A stretch of 64,000 nucleotides of DNA from Cylindrospermopsis curvispora GIHE-G1 (GCF_014489415.1 NZ_CP060822.1:3643501-3707500); one strand, 5' to 3'. Positions 17,883 through 27,869 are shown, counted from the first letter of the stretch. A program made the numbers and translations. The notes: generated from the sequence alone by a model not told the origin.

Positions 17883-18701
17883 CTATAGCAAATCCATAAA
17901 TTGATGACGCCACAGATGAAAACAAGTCCATCCAAATGACAAAATAATCATTCCACTCAACAATGCTCCCCATATCAACCCTAAATCTGGAGGTGACCCC
18001 GACAATGTAATCTGGCGCAAGCTCTCAATAATTGGTGATAGGGGATTTAAACCAAGAAAAGGTCTAACCTGTGGTGGCACAATAGCTGCTGGATAAAACA
18101 CGGGGCTACTGATCCAAAGCACAAACACAACTAACTCATAAAAGTAGTGTAAGTCCCTAAAAAAAACATACAACGTACTAACTAAAAATCCAACTCCCAT
18201 ACAGACTAATACTAGTGCAAATAAAGGGAACACCATTGCTAACACATTGACTACATTCCTGGTATTAAGCAGAGTCATCACTGCTAATAAAGGAAAGGTT
18301 CCAACGGAAAACTGGAATATGTTCGAAGCTACCATAGAAACCGGGAAAACACTCACAGGCAAACGGATTTTATTTAACAGTGATGAGTTCTCTACTACGC
18401 TAAAAAGACACTGAGTTGTAGATGCTGAGAAGAAATTTATCACCACCAGTCCCGTAAATGCCGCCAGCACATAATTCGTAATGGAATTATTGTAGTAGGA
18501 AGAAAAAGTAGCACCGAAAATGGCTGTGTATAGACTTGTCATGATTAATGGGTTTAGCAATGACCAATAAACACCCAAAATCGAACCCCGATATCTTACC
18601 TTCAAAGTCCGCACCACCAAAACATATAGAATTTCCCAAAAGCGTTGCAATTGCAAGCTCAGATTGGGTTTGGGTTGTTTTTCTCTTATAGATATGGTCA
18701 T
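17883..18701 (-). CDS. ABC-2 type polysaccharide exporter permease (Wzm-like)
   Basis: 272 residues with about six predicted membrane helices (for example SLLNPLIMTSLYTAIFG, LAMVFPLFALVLVCMGVGFL, ILSFGWTCFHLW). The N-terminal RTLKVRYRGSILGVYWSLLNP motif is the hallmark of ABC-2 permeases exporting O-antigen, teichoic acid or capsule chains. The C-terminal LSPIIESLRQITLSG also fits. It is the first gene of the - strand glycan cluster, 256 bp upstream of the GlfT2-like gene. The ATPase partner (Wzt), normally adjacent, is not in the window, so it must be elsewhere or shared. Confidence 0.9.
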   Translation of the reverse strand: MTISIREKQPKPNLSLQLQRFWEILYVLVVRTLKVRYRGSILGVYWSLLNPLIMTSLYTAIFGATFSSYYNNSITNYVLAAFTGLVVINFFSASTTQCLFSVVENSSLLNKIRLPVSVFPVSMVASNIFQFSVGTFPLLAVMTLLNTRNVVNVLAMVFPLFALVLVCMGVGFLVSTLYVFFRDLHYFYELVVFVLWISSPVFYPAAIVPPQVRPFLGLNPLSPIIESLRQITLSGSPPDLGLIWGALLSGMIILSFGWTCFHLWRHQFMDLL

Positions 18702-18847
18702 AGTCTAAAACCAGTGCAGATGAAATACAGATACCGATGGGTACTGTACCATAATTTTTTCGTTAAGTCAACACAAAATTTTAACTAGACAGGGCAATCG
18801 CACATTAAAATTAACAATCTAAGATACATTCTATCAAACAATCCAAC

Positions 18848-19780
18848 CTAGCTGCTATGACCCCAAAGGAAGTCGTCTACCCTCTTGCAAATACTACTTA
18901 ATAAGTCCGGACTATTAATATTAAAGTATTCCAAATTCGAGGACTGTCTAAACCAAGTTCGCTGACGCTTGGCAAATTGCCTGGTGTGTAAAACAATTAA
19001 ATCTGTTGCCGCTTCTAAACTAATCTCCCCAGATAAATACCGCTTAATCTCTGCGTATCCTAATGTATTTAATAAAGGTAAGTTCACACCATATTTTTCA
19101 CACAGAAACTCCACCTCCTCAACCAAACCATCCTTAATCATTTGTTTGGTCCTCCCATAAATTCTCAAATCCAAAACATCTGGTTCACAGTCCAAATAAA
19201 GTTGTAAAATTGGGTAGGTGGGTGGTCTCTCTCCCTGCTGTTCAGACATAGGAGAACCTGTGACATAATACACTTCTAACGCCCTTAAAGTCCTCACCAA
19301 ATCATGGCAGTGAATTCTTCTGGCAGCAACTGCATCAACCTGTTGCAAAATCTGATAAAGTTGATGTTGACCTAATGACTCCAATTGGGAGCGCAATTGG
19401 GGATGTGGACATACCTTGGGAATTTTCATGCCCTGGACAATAGCCCGAATATATAAACCTGTACCACCAACTAAAAATAATGGTGAAACTGGCAAATTAT
19501 CAATTAACCGTTGGGCTTGTTCTTGATAATCTGCTACTGTCAAGGTTTCTGTTGGTTCACATATATCTATGAGATAATGGGGCACTAACCCCCGTTCTTC
19601 CTCCGTTGGCTTGGCTGTTCCAATATTAAATTCACGGTACACCTGACGGGAATCAGCACCCAGAATGACACAACCAAGTCTTTGTGCTAAACTCACCCCC
19701 AGTCCAGATTTCCCCGTTGCTGTTGCACCACAAATCACTATGAGTTTAACAGCCCTATCTAACCTAATTGATTGACCCAT
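18848..19780 (-). CDS. miaA: tRNA dimethylallyltransferase
   Basis: 310 residues, normal for MiaA. It adds a dimethylallyl group to A37 of tRNAs that read codons starting with U. The P-loop GATATGKSGLG is near residue 18, followed by ADSRQVYREFNIGTAKP (substrate-binding DSRQ) and VGGTGLYIRAIVQGM. The C-terminal HTRQFAKRQRTWFR is the tRNA-contacting signature. It is separated by 142 bp from the divergent gyrB and by 147 bp from the downstream permease gene, so probably transcribed alone. Confidence 0.96.
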   Translation of the reverse strand: MGQSIRLDRAVKLIVICGATATGKSGLGVSLAQRLGCVILGADSRQVYREFNIGTAKPTEEERGLVPHYLIDICEPTETLTVADYQEQAQRLIDNLPVSPLFLVGGTGLYIRAIVQGMKIPKVCPHPQLRSQLESLGQHQLYQILQQVDAVAARRIHCHDLVRTLRALEVYYVTGSPMSEQQGERPPTYPILQLYLDCEPDVLDLRIYGRTKQMIKDGLVEEVEFLCEKYGVNLPLLNTLGYAEIKRYLSGEISLEAATDLIVLHTRQFAKRQRTWFRQSSNLEYFNINSPDLLSSICKRVDDFLWGHSS

Positions 19781-19922
19781 TTACCTCAACCCCATCTCTC
19801 ATATAAATTTACCACTAAACAGTGCTAAACACGGCACCAAGGCTTTAGTGCTATAATTCTGGGGTAATTTTACTTTTTTAACTTCTTAGCGAATTAACGC
19901 CCTTTAGATCAGGAGAATTTTC

Positions 19923-22319
19923 ATGACGAGCAGTTACAGTGCCGATCAGATTCAAGTTCTGGAAGGTCTGGAAGCCGTCCGCAAACGACCGGGTATGTAT
20001 ATTGGCTCTACCGGACCGCGAGGACTGCACCATCTAGTTTATGAGGTAGTTGATAACTCTGTTGATGAGGCCTTAGCGGGTTACTGTACCCATGTAGATG
20101 TGGAACTCAATGCTGATGGTTCCTGTACGGTGACGGATAATGGTCGGGGTATTCCCACTGATATTCACCCCAAAACCGGTAAGTCTGCTTTGGAAACCGT
20201 GCTAACTGTACTACACGCCGGTGGTAAATTTGGAGGCGGTGGTTACAAGGTTTCTGGAGGTTTACATGGTGTGGGTGTGTCCGTAGTTAATGCTTTATCA
20301 GAAGTAGTAGATATTACGGTTTGGCGAGAGCATAAGGTTCATACTCAACGTTATGAACGAGGTGCACCTACAACTGAATTGCAGGTAGAACCAGACCAAC
20401 AGTCCCGTACCGGCACATCCGTAAAGTTTAAGCCAGATGTCCAAATTTTTACTACTGGTATTGAATTTGATTATATTACTCTGGCCGGTCGTCTCCGAGA
20501 ATTGGCCTATCTCAATGCGGGGGTGAAAATTACTTTCACCGATCATCGTTTGGAACTCCTGAAAACCGATACCCCTAAAGTAGAAAGCTATGAGTATAAG
20601 GGAGGTATTAAGGAATATGTGGCCTACATGAATCGAGATAAGCAGGCTTTACATGAGGAAATTATCTACGTCCAAGGTGAGCGCAATAACGTTCAAGTAG
20701 AGGTGGCTTTACAATGGTGCACAGATGCTTATACTGATAATGTTTTAGGTTTTGCTAACAATATTCGCACTATTGATGGTGGTACTCATTTAGAAGGTTT
20801 AAAGACTGTTCTGACAAGAACTTTGAATTCTATCGCCCGCAAACGCAATAAAATTAAGGAGAATGAATCCAATCTCAGTGGGGAACATGTGAGGGAAGGT
20901 TTAACCGCAGTTATTTCCGTGAAGGTTCCTGATCCGGAGTTTGAGGGACAAACCAAAACCAAGTTGGGTAATACGGAAGTGCGTGGCATTGTGGATTCTC
21001 TGGTGGGAGAAGTGCTGACGGAATATCTAGAATTTCACCCTGGTATTGCTGACTCTATTTTGGATAAGGCTATCCAGGCTTTTAAAGCCGCAGAAGCAGC
21101 TAGACATGCAAGGGAGCTGGTTCGGAGAAAGTCTGTTTTGGAATCTTCCCCTTTACCAGGTAAATTAGCTGATTGCAGTTCCCGCGACCCTGCTGAGTCG
21201 GAAATATTTATTGTGGAAGGGGATAGTGCGGGTGGTTGTTTTGTGGGGAATACTTTAGTTTCCCTCACGGATGGACGTAATCTTACTTTTACGGATTTGA
21301 TAGCTGAACAAGCAGCAGGTAAACAAAACTATTGTTATACCATACAGGAAAATGGTGAGATAGGCACAGGAAAAATTCTTCATGTTCGCAGGACCAAAAC
21401 CAATGCTCCAGTGGTCAGGGTAACTTTGGATAATGACCAGGTTTTGATTTGCACTCCTGACCATTTATTTATGTTGCGGGATGGAAATTACCAAGCTGCG
21501 GGTTTGCTCACTCCAGAGGATTCCTTAATGCCCTATTATGACCAGTCTCTACCTACTGTGATGCGGAGCTCTGTGGTTACCTATAATCACCGGGTGGTAA
21601 ATGTGGAAAGTCTCACGGAAAAATTCGATGTTTATGATCTAGAGGTTCCCCATACCCATAACTTTGCTTTAACAGCAGGAGTTTTTGTCCATAATAGTGC
21701 CAAACAAGGACGCGATCGCCGGACTCAGGCAATTTTGCCTCTACGGGGTAAAATTTTAAATATAGAAAAAACCGATGATGCGAAAATTTATAAAAATAAT
21801 GAGGTACAATCATTAATTACGGCCTTAGGCCTAGGGGTGAAAGGTGAAGAATTTGACGCTTCACAATTACGGTATCATCGAGTGGTAATCATGACGGACG
21901 CGGATGTGGATGGGGCGCACATTCGTACATTGCTGCTCACATTTTTCTATAGATACCAAAGATCACTAATTGAACAGGGGTTCATCTACATTGCTTGCCC
22001 ACCACTGTACAAAGTAGAGAGAGGAAAGAATTATCATTACTGTTACAGCGATCGAGAACTACAACAACACATCAGTACATTGCCTGGAAACGCTAATTAT
22101 ACGATTCAGCGTTTTAAAGGTTTGGGTGAAATGATGCCAGAACAACTGTGGACTACCACCATGAACCCTGAAACCAGAACCCTGAAACAGGTAGAAATAG
22201 AGGATGCAGCAGAAGCTGACAGAATATTCACCATATTAATGGGCGATCGGGTTGCTCCTAGGAGAGAGTTTATCGAAACTTATGGTTCTAAGCTAAACCT
22301 AACGGATTTAGATATCTAG
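19923..22319 (+). CDS. gyrB: DNA gyrase subunit B with in-frame intein
   Basis: 798 residues; removing the intein (439-591) leaves 645, the normal GyrB length. It is the ATPase/TOPRIM subunit of gyrase that introduces negative supercoils. The GHKL ATPase motifs [12 protein letters not shown] and VVDNSVDEA, the [15 protein letters not shown] loop, TOPRIM EGDSAGG and [14 protein letters not shown], and [13 protein letters not shown] near the end are all present. AGGAGA seven bases before the ATG is a strong ribosome-binding site. The intein interrupts EGDSAGG / SAKQGRDR, so activity depends on splicing. Confidence 0.97.
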   Translation: MTSSYSADQIQVLEGLEAVRKRPGMYIGSTGPRGLHHLVYEVVDNSVDEALAGYCTHVDVELNADGSCTVTDNGRGIPTDIHPKTGKSALETVLTVLHAGGKFGGGGYKVSGGLHGVGVSVVNALSEVVDITVWREHKVHTQRYERGAPTTELQVEPDQQSRTGTSVKFKPDVQIFTTGIEFDYITLAGRLRELAYLNAGVKITFTDHRLELLKTDTPKVESYEYKGGIKEYVAYMNRDKQALHEEIIYVQGERNNVQVEVALQWCTDAYTDNVLGFANNIRTIDGGTHLEGLKTVLTRTLNSIARKRNKIKENESNLSGEHVREGLTAVISVKVPDPEFEGQTKTKLGNTEVRGIVDSLVGEVLTEYLEFHPGIADSILDKAIQAFKAAEAARHARELVRRKSVLESSPLPGKLADCSSRDPAESEIFIVEGDSAGGCFVGNTLVSLTDGRNLTFTDLIAEQAAGKQNYCYTIQENGEIGTGKILHVRRTKTNAPVVRVTLDNDQVLICTPDHLFMLRDGNYQAAGLLTPEDSLMPYYDQSLPTVMRSSVVTYNHRVVNVESLTEKFDVYDLEVPHTHNFALTAGVFVHNSAKQGRDRRTQAILPLRGKILNIEKTDDAKIYKNNEVQSLITALGLGVKGEEFDASQLRYHRVVIMTDADVDGAHIRTLLLTFFYRYQRSLIEQGFIYIACPPLYKVERGKNYHYCYSDRELQQHISTLPGNANYTIQRFKGLGEMMPEQLWTTTMNPETRTLKQVEIEDAAEADRIFTILMGDRVAPRREFIETYGSKLNLTDLDI
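21237..21695 (+). other. GyrB mini-intein (153 aa, no homing endonuclease)
   Basis: It starts at Cys439 ([13 protein letters not shown]) directly after the extein EGDSAGG and ends VFVHN at Asn591, followed by extein Ser592. These are the residues needed for splicing: Cys nucleophile, CTPDH of the TxxH block-B histidine (about residue 515), penultimate His and terminal Asn, and Ser at +1. The 153 residues leave no room for a LAGLIDADG endonuclease, so it is a mini-intein that cannot home by itself. The same GDSAGG/S insertion point is used by inteins in other cyanobacterial GyrB proteins, whose larger forms carry the endonuclease. Confidence 0.93.
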
Positions 22320-22972
22320 TTCTCCAGAGAAAGATAGCAACAGAAAGAAATATCCTCCTATACAATAGGAACAGTTTGTCAAGCTGCATAGGGTTGAAAT
22401 TTCCACATTGCGCTAATGTGTTAATAAGGCTGAAAAAAAATGAACTCAAGACCTGTGACCTCACCTCTCCCCGTAAGGGTGGGTGACCCAGAACGCCCGT
22501 CTAGCTCAACCCCGTGGGCATTCTGGCTAAGTCTGGAATTTTGGTTCTAATAATTCTGACCTTTATCTCCTTTCATTTTAATTAGAATGCCACTGATAAA
22601 CCAAAAAGTTTTCAACAAGATTTAATGGTGTGACTACTGGGTTTGATAAAGGTGGCCTTCCATGAGGAAATGAGTTCATGGTGAATACACAAAAAGAGTG
22701 CAATTTCTGTGAAAGAGGTTACAATTGAAAAAGAGTTGACAAATAAATCTGTCGCCAGCCATACCCATGAGGTGGGGACGGAAAAAGTCAACTGGGAATT
22801 GTGTGTGGATAATGACGAGAATCAGGAGTGTTACTGAACTATCTTCAGTAAAACATCCGTGGATCCGTCAAAAGTTAAAATAATGCCTCCACAAAAGGCA
22901 AAAAAGTCAACGAAAACCCCTTGGGTATTTAACTCCATAAATTGATTCTGCAAGGAGCATGAGGAACGCGGC
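22320..22972. other. long 5' region of sigA
   Basis: 653 bp without a supported gene. It contains an inverted repeat CAGAACGCCC (22489-22498)/GGGCATTCTG (22516-22525) with one mismatch and a 17-base loop; there is no following T run, so it is not a clear terminator of gyrB. The remainder presumably carries the promoters of sigA, but I cannot assign -35/-10 boxes with confidence. Confidence 0.4.
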
Positions 22973-24145
22973 ATGAACCAGGCTAACAACGTACTCGATA
23001 GCATTTATCAGCCTGAGCTAGAAATGATAAATCCGCCCGAGATAGAAGAAGAACTCTTATTAATCGAGGAGGAAGAGGACTTACTGCTAGTTGATGACGG
23101 GGATATTGATGATTTTTTAGAGCCTCAGACTGATGAGGACGACGCAAAGTCTGGAAAAGCCGCTAAATCGCGTCGTCGCACACAGACTAAGAAGAAGCCA
23201 TTTACTGAGGACTCAATTCGTCTTTACCTGCAAGAGATTGGTCGAATTAGATTACTACGGGCAGATGAAGAAATTGAGTTGGCACGAAAAATAGCTGATT
23301 TGCTGGAGCTAGAAAGAGTTAGAGATGATTTATACGAACAGCTAGAAAGGGAACCGGAATTTAGAGAATGGGCTGAGGCGGTAAAATTGCCATTACCAAC
23401 CTTCCGCTATCGTCTTCACGTGGGGCGCAGGGCGAAGGATAAAATGGTACAATCCAACCTACGGTTAGTGGTTTCCATTGCCAAAAAATATATGAATCGG
23501 GGCCTGTCATTCCAGGACTTAATTCAGGAGGGAAGTCTAGGTCTGATCCGGGCCGCCGAAAAATTTGACCATGAAAAGGGCTATAAGTTTTCTACTTATG
23601 CGACTTGGTGGATCCGTCAAGCAATTACAAGGGCAATAGCTGATCAGTCTCGAACCATTCGTTTACCCGTTCACCTTTACGAAACTATATCACGGATTAA
23701 GAAAACTACCAAACTTTTATCTCAAGAAATGGGACGCAAACCCACGGAGGAAGAGATTGCGACCCGCATGGAAATGACCATTGAAAAACTGAGGTTTATT
23801 GCCAAATCAGCTCAATTGCCTATTTCTTTGGAAACACCTATTGGTAAGGAGGAGGATTCCCGTTTAGGAGATTTTATTGAATCTGATGGTGAAACACCTG
23901 AGGATCAGGTTTCTAAAAGTCTTCTTAGGGAAGACCTGGAAAGAGTTTTAGATAGTTTGGGTCCCCGAGAAAGGGATGTTTTGAGACTGCGCTATGGTTT
24001 GGATGATGGTCGGATGAAAACCCTGGAGGAAATCGGTCAGATTTTTAATGTCACCCGGGAAAGGATTCGACAAATCGAGGCCAAGGCTCTGCGGAAACTG
24101 CGTCATCCCAATCGGAACAGTGTTCTCAAGGAGTATATTCGTTAG
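22973..24145 (+). CDS. sigA: principal RNA polymerase sigma factor SigA (RpoD, group 1)
   Basis: 390 residues. A strongly acidic N-terminus (about 20-60) is followed by region 1.2 ([16 protein letters not shown], about 81-96), region 2 with [33 protein letters not shown] and [19 protein letters not shown] (core binding and -10 recognition), region 3, and region 4.2 [19 protein letters not shown] (-35 recognition). The [14 protein letters not shown] segment is normal for the primary sigma factor. It directs housekeeping transcription. Confidence 0.97.
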   Translation: MNQANNVLDSIYQPELEMINPPEIEEELLLIEEEEDLLLVDDGDIDDFLEPQTDEDDAKSGKAAKSRRRTQTKKKPFTEDSIRLYLQEIGRIRLLRADEEIELARKIADLLELERVRDDLYEQLEREPEFREWAEAVKLPLPTFRYRLHVGRRAKDKMVQSNLRLVVSIAKKYMNRGLSFQDLIQEGSLGLIRAAEKFDHEKGYKFSTYATWWIRQAITRAIADQSRTIRLPVHLYETISRIKKTTKLLSQEMGRKPTEEEIATRMEMTIEKLRFIAKSAQLPISLETPIGKEEDSRLGDFIESDGETPEDQVSKSLLREDLERVLDSLGPRERDVLRLRYGLDDGRMKTLEEIGQIFNVTRERIRQIEAKALRKLRHPNRNSVLKEYIR

Positions 24146-24146
24146 A

Positions 24147-24178
24147 TTAGGGATGGGGGATATTTTTCCCTCCCTTTT
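24147..24178. terminator. possible terminator between convergent sigA and oxidoreductase genes
   Basis: A G-run (GGGATGGGGGA) and a C-run (TTCCCTCCC) form an imperfect stem, followed by TTTT on the + strand. It lies in the 52-bp gap between convergent stop codons. Base pairing is not perfect, so the call is tentative. Confidence 0.3.
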
Positions 24179-24197
24179 GATTCTTTGGGGATGGAGG

Positions 24198-25676
24198 TTA
24201 AAACTTCCATTCCCGGCGAAAATGTAAAAAACTCTGCAAAAACTCTTGTAACAGGTGGTTTTTGTACAACTTATGTTTACTCCATTCCCTAGCAGTTTGG
24301 GTGAGAATTTCCGAGCAGCTGGGATGAGCAACTGCTAAATTTTCTAGGTCCTCAATTTTCAGGTTTTGAGATATTGCTAGGGCGATTAAGTTGATTATTT
24401 CTTCTGCTTCTTGACCAAATATACTACAGCCTAAAATTTTGCCGTTTTCTAAAACAATTAGTTTGCAAATACCTGTGGTCTCATTCTTAATTTGACCTGC
24501 TGTTGTGGTCTTAAAGTAGTTTTTAAAAACTAGAACTTGATTTTTATTATATGTTTTTTTGGCCTGTAATTCGGTGATTCCTACCTGTGCTACCATGGGT
24601 TGGGTAGATATTATCCAAGGAATGGCAGTGTAGTTGACCCGATGTTTGGGAAAAAATAGGGCGTTTTTCACAGCTATTTTTGCCTCATATTTGGCAATGT
24701 TCTCCATATCATAACCACCTATAATATCTCCACAGGCATAAATATTGGGATTGGTGGTTTGTAGTTTGTCGTTGGTGATCAGGCGATCGCCTGAGGATTT
24801 AATTCTCGGACTGGCTAAGTTCAAGTTCTCTATTTTTGGTTGTTGGTGATTAGCTATTAAAATTTCCTCAGTTTCTATAGCTTGGTCTTTTAGTTGTACC
24901 CATTTTTGACCTTTAATTTTTCTGGTCTGGGTGACCGTTTGTTCTCGGAAAATATTTACCCCGTCAGCTTCTAGTTGGGCGATGAGTAATTCAACTATTT
25001 CTGGCTCTAGATAGGATAAAACCGTGGGATGGTTGAGGACTAAATCTATATGGCAACCTAAATGAGCTAGGGTTTGAGCGATTTCTATACTTTGGGGTAA
25101 ACCACCAAGAATTACCCAGTGTTTAGGTAGATTGGTGCTGACTAGGTACTGCCAAATATTGGTGAGGGTAACATAACCAGTGGTGGCAAGATTTTCTATG
25201 TGGGGAATTTTAGTCACCGAACCACAGGCCAGTAAGTATCTACTCCCCCTTAAAGTTCGACCTTGAACTCTAAAACTGGGTTTTCTAGAATTGGCAAACT
25301 CCCCCCTACCAATAATTATATCTACTCCCTGAGTAGCTAAATTGTCCAGGGAATTTATTAAGTTAAACTGGGACTCCATACCTTGGGCATAAAATATTGC
25401 CCGCTGGTAAGAAGAAATTAAACATCTTTCTGGCTGTTGCAGTTGCTTTAGTACTTCCGTACTAGGAAGTTGATCGGCATAAATGCCCAAACCCATCATT
25501 TCCAAGTACTGATAAGAGATTCTACTCAGTTCCCTCAATGGGTAAACATAGTTTAGTTGGTAAGTAGGTTGGGACTTTACTAAAGCTACTTTCGCATGTA
25601 GTTGAGCTGCATATAAAGCAGCTTCATATCCCGCCATACTATCACCAATGATTATTATATCATAGTCCAGTTTCAT
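24198..25676 (-). CDS. FAD/NAD(P)-dependent oxidoreductase of the lipoamide dehydrogenase/mercuric reductase fold, without redox disulfide
   Basis: 492 residues. The fold markers are the N-terminal FAD strand YDIIIIGDSMAGYEAAL, an NAD-binding strand HWVILGGLPQSIEIAQTLA (about 180), the second FAD motif IYACGDIIGG (about 310) and the dimerisation stretch HPSCSEILTQTAREW near the C-terminus. The CxxxxC active-site pair expected at about residue 40 is missing (SQPTYQLNYVYPLRE there), so it cannot be a classical disulfide reductase. The first glycine motif is also altered (GDSMAG). Its start overlaps the cobD-like stop by four bases (ATGA), so the two are translationally coupled. Substrate unknown. 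Confidence 0.8.
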   Translation of the reverse strand: MKLDYDIIIIGDSMAGYEAALYAAQLHAKVALVKSQPTYQLNYVYPLRELSRISYQYLEMMGLGIYADQLPSTEVLKQLQQPERCLISSYQRAIFYAQGMESQFNLINSLDNLATQGVDIIIGRGEFANSRKPSFRVQGRTLRGSRYLLACGSVTKIPHIENLATTGYVTLTNIWQYLVSTNLPKHWVILGGLPQSIEIAQTLAHLGCHIDLVLNHPTVLSYLEPEIVELLIAQLEADGVNIFREQTVTQTRKIKGQKWVQLKDQAIETEEILIANHQQPKIENLNLASPRIKSSGDRLITNDKLQTTNPNIYACGDIIGGYDMENIAKYEAKIAVKNALFFPKHRVNYTAIPWIISTQPMVAQVGITELQAKKTYNKNQVLVFKNYFKTTTAGQIKNETTGICKLIVLENGKILGCSIFGQEAEEIINLIALAISQNLKIEDLENLAVAHPSCSEILTQTAREWSKHKLYKNHLLQEFLQSFLHFRREWKF

Positions 25677-26761
25677 AGATGATTTTGCGTTATGGATTCC
25701 AGAGCAGTAATTAAACCTTGATTATCTGGTATGGAGCGCACAGCAACACGAAAATAGCGATCGCCTAGTTCCTTAAAACTCAAACAGTCACGAATGAGGA
25801 TTTGATGTTTTACTAGTAGCTGTTCTTGTAACCAAGAAGCGGAAATTTGGGACTCTACCAATAAATAGTTAACAGCACCCGGCAAAGGTTTAAGAGCAGG
25901 TAAACTAGATAAACCTTGTACAAGTTGATTTCTGGCTTGAGGTAACCAGGTCCAGGTTTGATGTTGAAATTCCTGATCTTGAAGTGCAGCTACAGCAGCA
26001 CATACGGCCAAATTGTTTACGGGCCAGGGATCTCGCCAAGACTGCCATTTTTGTAGCAGGTCAGGTGCAGCTATAGCATAGCCTAATCTCAACCCTGGCA
26101 AACTGTAGAACTTAGTCAGCGATCGCAATATGACCAAATTCCTATACTCCTGAACTAACCCTATCAAACTTTGATCCTGTTCGGGGGTGAGAAAATCCAT
26201 AAACGCTTCATCTACTACCACCAGGGCAAAATCCTGTAAGTAAGGTAAAATCTCCTCCCGTAAAAATAACCTACCCGTGGGGTTGTGGGGATTATTCAGC
26301 AACAATCCATATTCTCCTGATCCAGAAACACACACACCAGAAGATAAAAAGGGGGGTAACCCCCTCTCCCAACTTAAATCCATAGGAAACTCCAACACTT
26401 TGGCATTATAGGCCGCCAGGGTGCGGTAATAATCGCCAAAAGCCGGAGTTACTAATATAGTTGCTCTTAGTTGTGCCAGTTCCCTACCCAGTAAGGTTAG
26501 TAATTCAGCCGAACCATTACCCGGTAAAATCCACTCCGGTGGTAGTTCATGGAAACGACCCAGAGCCAGTTTCAGCTCCATGTAATCTGGGTCGGGATAA
26601 TGTTTTAGACTAGCCAATTGGGAGGCGATCGCATGAATTACGGTTTTAGGCGGTCCCAAGGGGCTAATACTAGCAGAAAAGTCCACAATAGCCTCTGGGG
26701 GACAGCCAGCTAATGCCGCCGCCCAAGCTAGATTTCCCCCATGTGCTTTGTGTCGCATCAA
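25673..26761 (-). CDS. cobD: CobD-like PLP-dependent threonine-phosphate decarboxylase/aminotransferase
   Basis: 362 residues, class I/II aminotransferase fold. KAHGGNLAWAAALAG at the N-terminus is the HGGN signature of CobD, which makes (R)-1-amino-2-propanol phosphate for the nucleotide loop of cobalamin. Further PLP-site motifs are the aspartate-containing VVDEAFMDF, NNPHNPTGR, and SLTKFYSLPGLRLGY with the Schiff-base lysine. Cyanobacteria make pseudocobalamin, in which this step still serves loop assembly. A histidinol-phosphate aminotransferase role is less likely because of HGGN. No cobalamin riboswitch was seen upstream. ATGA overlap with the oxidoreductase downstream. Confidence 0.8.
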   Translation of the reverse strand: MMRHKAHGGNLAWAAALAGCPPEAIVDFSASISPLGPPKTVIHAIASQLASLKHYPDPDYMELKLALGRFHELPPEWILPGNGSAELLTLLGRELAQLRATILVTPAFGDYYRTLAAYNAKVLEFPMDLSWERGLPPFLSSGVCVSGSGEYGLLLNNPHNPTGRLFLREEILPYLQDFALVVVDEAFMDFLTPEQDQSLIGLVQEYRNLVILRSLTKFYSLPGLRLGYAIAAPDLLQKWQSWRDPWPVNNLAVCAAVAALQDQEFQHQTWTWLPQARNQLVQGLSSLPALKPLPGAVNYLLVESQISASWLQEQLLVKHQILIRDCLSFKELGDRYFRVAVRSIPDNQGLITALESITQNHL

Positions 26762-26784
26762 AACTGCACTTCCTAGAACTGAAA

Positions 26785-27069
26785 CTACTCTTTTGGGGGT
26801 GCTACTTTTTCTCTAAATAGTTTCCCAGCGGAGAAAGCAGGAACCTTGGTAGCTGGGATTTCCATTTTTTCATTAGTTTTAGGGTTACGACCTTCACGAG
26901 CTTTACGATCCCGTGATTCAAAAGAACCAAAACCAACCAAAGTAACCTTATCACCCGAAGCAACCGCTTCAATAATAGTGTCAATAGCAGCACTGAGGAC
27001 AGCATCCGCTTGTTTTTTGGTCACACTGGCTTTTTCGGCCACTGCATCTACTAATTCACCTTTGTTCAT
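26785..27069 (-). CDS. hup: DNA-binding protein HU
   Basis: 94 residues, the standard HU size. The dimerisation helices are MNKGELVDAVAEKA and KQADAVLSAAIDTI; GFGSFESRDRKAREGRNPKT leads into the beta-arm that contacts DNA, and the closing FSAGKLFREKV is typical. AAGGAG lies seven bases before the ATG. It is a nucleoid protein that bends DNA and keeps it supercoiled. It is upstream of cobD in the same direction but 24 bp apart, so co-transcription is possible. Confidence 0.96.
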   Translation of the reverse strand: MNKGELVDAVAEKASVTKKQADAVLSAAIDTIIEAVASGDKVTLVGFGSFESRDRKAREGRNPKTNEKMEIPATKVPAFSAGKLFREKVAPPKE

Positions 27070-27445
27070 ATCAAACTCCTTGAGGTTTACTTGAGATTTG
27101 CTGCAAGATGAAATCTGGTCGCATCTTTACGGAAATCTCTGTCGGTAGAATTACAAAAATCGTTCGTTAAGAGTATTTACACTCCGAACCCCTGTACATC
27201 AGATCAGCTCGACTTTTCAATGAATTATTCTAATGTCTTGTAGCCAAAAGTGGGTAGGTGAAAGCATTAATTTATATAGATTTCAGATTTTATTATCTTT
27301 TTTCCTCCATTGTTACTCTAAAAACCAGCATTTTTTGAGCATAAGTACTCACCAAAAGGCAAGATAAAAGCTGGTTCACGACTAGTTTTAAATTGTTTAA
27401 TAGTAGCTGCAGCCCCAAAACGTTAATACCTGGCAACACGTTAAA
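27070..27445. other. gene-free region upstream of HU
   Basis: 376 bp between the HU start and the aroH stop. No open frame or structured RNA recognised. The segment nearest HU presumably holds its promoter, but no boxes are convincing. Confidence 0.4.
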
Positions 27446-27826
27446 TTATTGAACTCCCACAAATCCCCAATCGGGACGTAATTTAGCTGCTTGACGTAAA
27501 TACACGTGGTGTATGGGGGAAGAAGCGGGTAAATAGGCATGAATTAAAAACCTTATACAGCGCTGCAAACTTCCTTCCACATACATTTGTTGAACATCTA
27601 GCATGGCCACACTATCCCATAAAGGACGACTGCGGGCGATCGCTGCTGGAAAGATAGCATCCAAGTCACGGGTAACAGAGAAAGTGACACTCAAAATTTC
27701 CGTAGGTCGCAGTTGATTACGGTCTTCTAACTCATTAAGTAATTCCGTTACTGCTTCTGTAATTGCCACTATACTATTTTCCCCAACAGTTGTCGCGCCA
27801 CGAATTGCCCGCATTTGCCATTCCAC
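27446..27826 (-). CDS. aroH: chorismate mutase, AroH type
   Basis: About 126 residues; it converts chorismate to prephenate for phenylalanine and tyrosine synthesis. The family start MRAIRGATTVGENS carries the active-site arginine, followed by SVTFSVTRDLDAIFPA, VEGSLQRCIRFLIHAYL (second arginine region) and IHHVYLRQAAKLRPD (tyrosine and closing arginine). I chose the GTG at 27826: AGGAGG lies nine bases before it. A TTG two codons earlier is only three bases from the AGGAGG, too close. The GTG start gives MEWQMRAIRG, which also matches the family. Confidence 0.92.
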   Translation of the reverse strand: MEWQMRAIRGATTVGENSIVAITEAVTELLNELEDRNQLRPTEILSVTFSVTRDLDAIFPAAIARSRPLWDSVAMLDVQQMYVEGSLQRCIRFLIHAYLPASSPIHHVYLRQAAKLRPDWGFVGVQ

Positions 27827-27869
27827 TTCCAAGTTCCTCCTTTTCTAGTTGTCAGTTATTACTATCAGC

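Noticed and set aside
22320-22972. Possible small RNA or riboswitch before sigA
   Set aside because: Only one imperfect hairpin, no recognisable aptamer and no transcript evidence.
26762-27445. Cobalamin riboswitch upstream of cobD
   Set aside because: HU lies directly upstream and no B12-box-like sequence was found.
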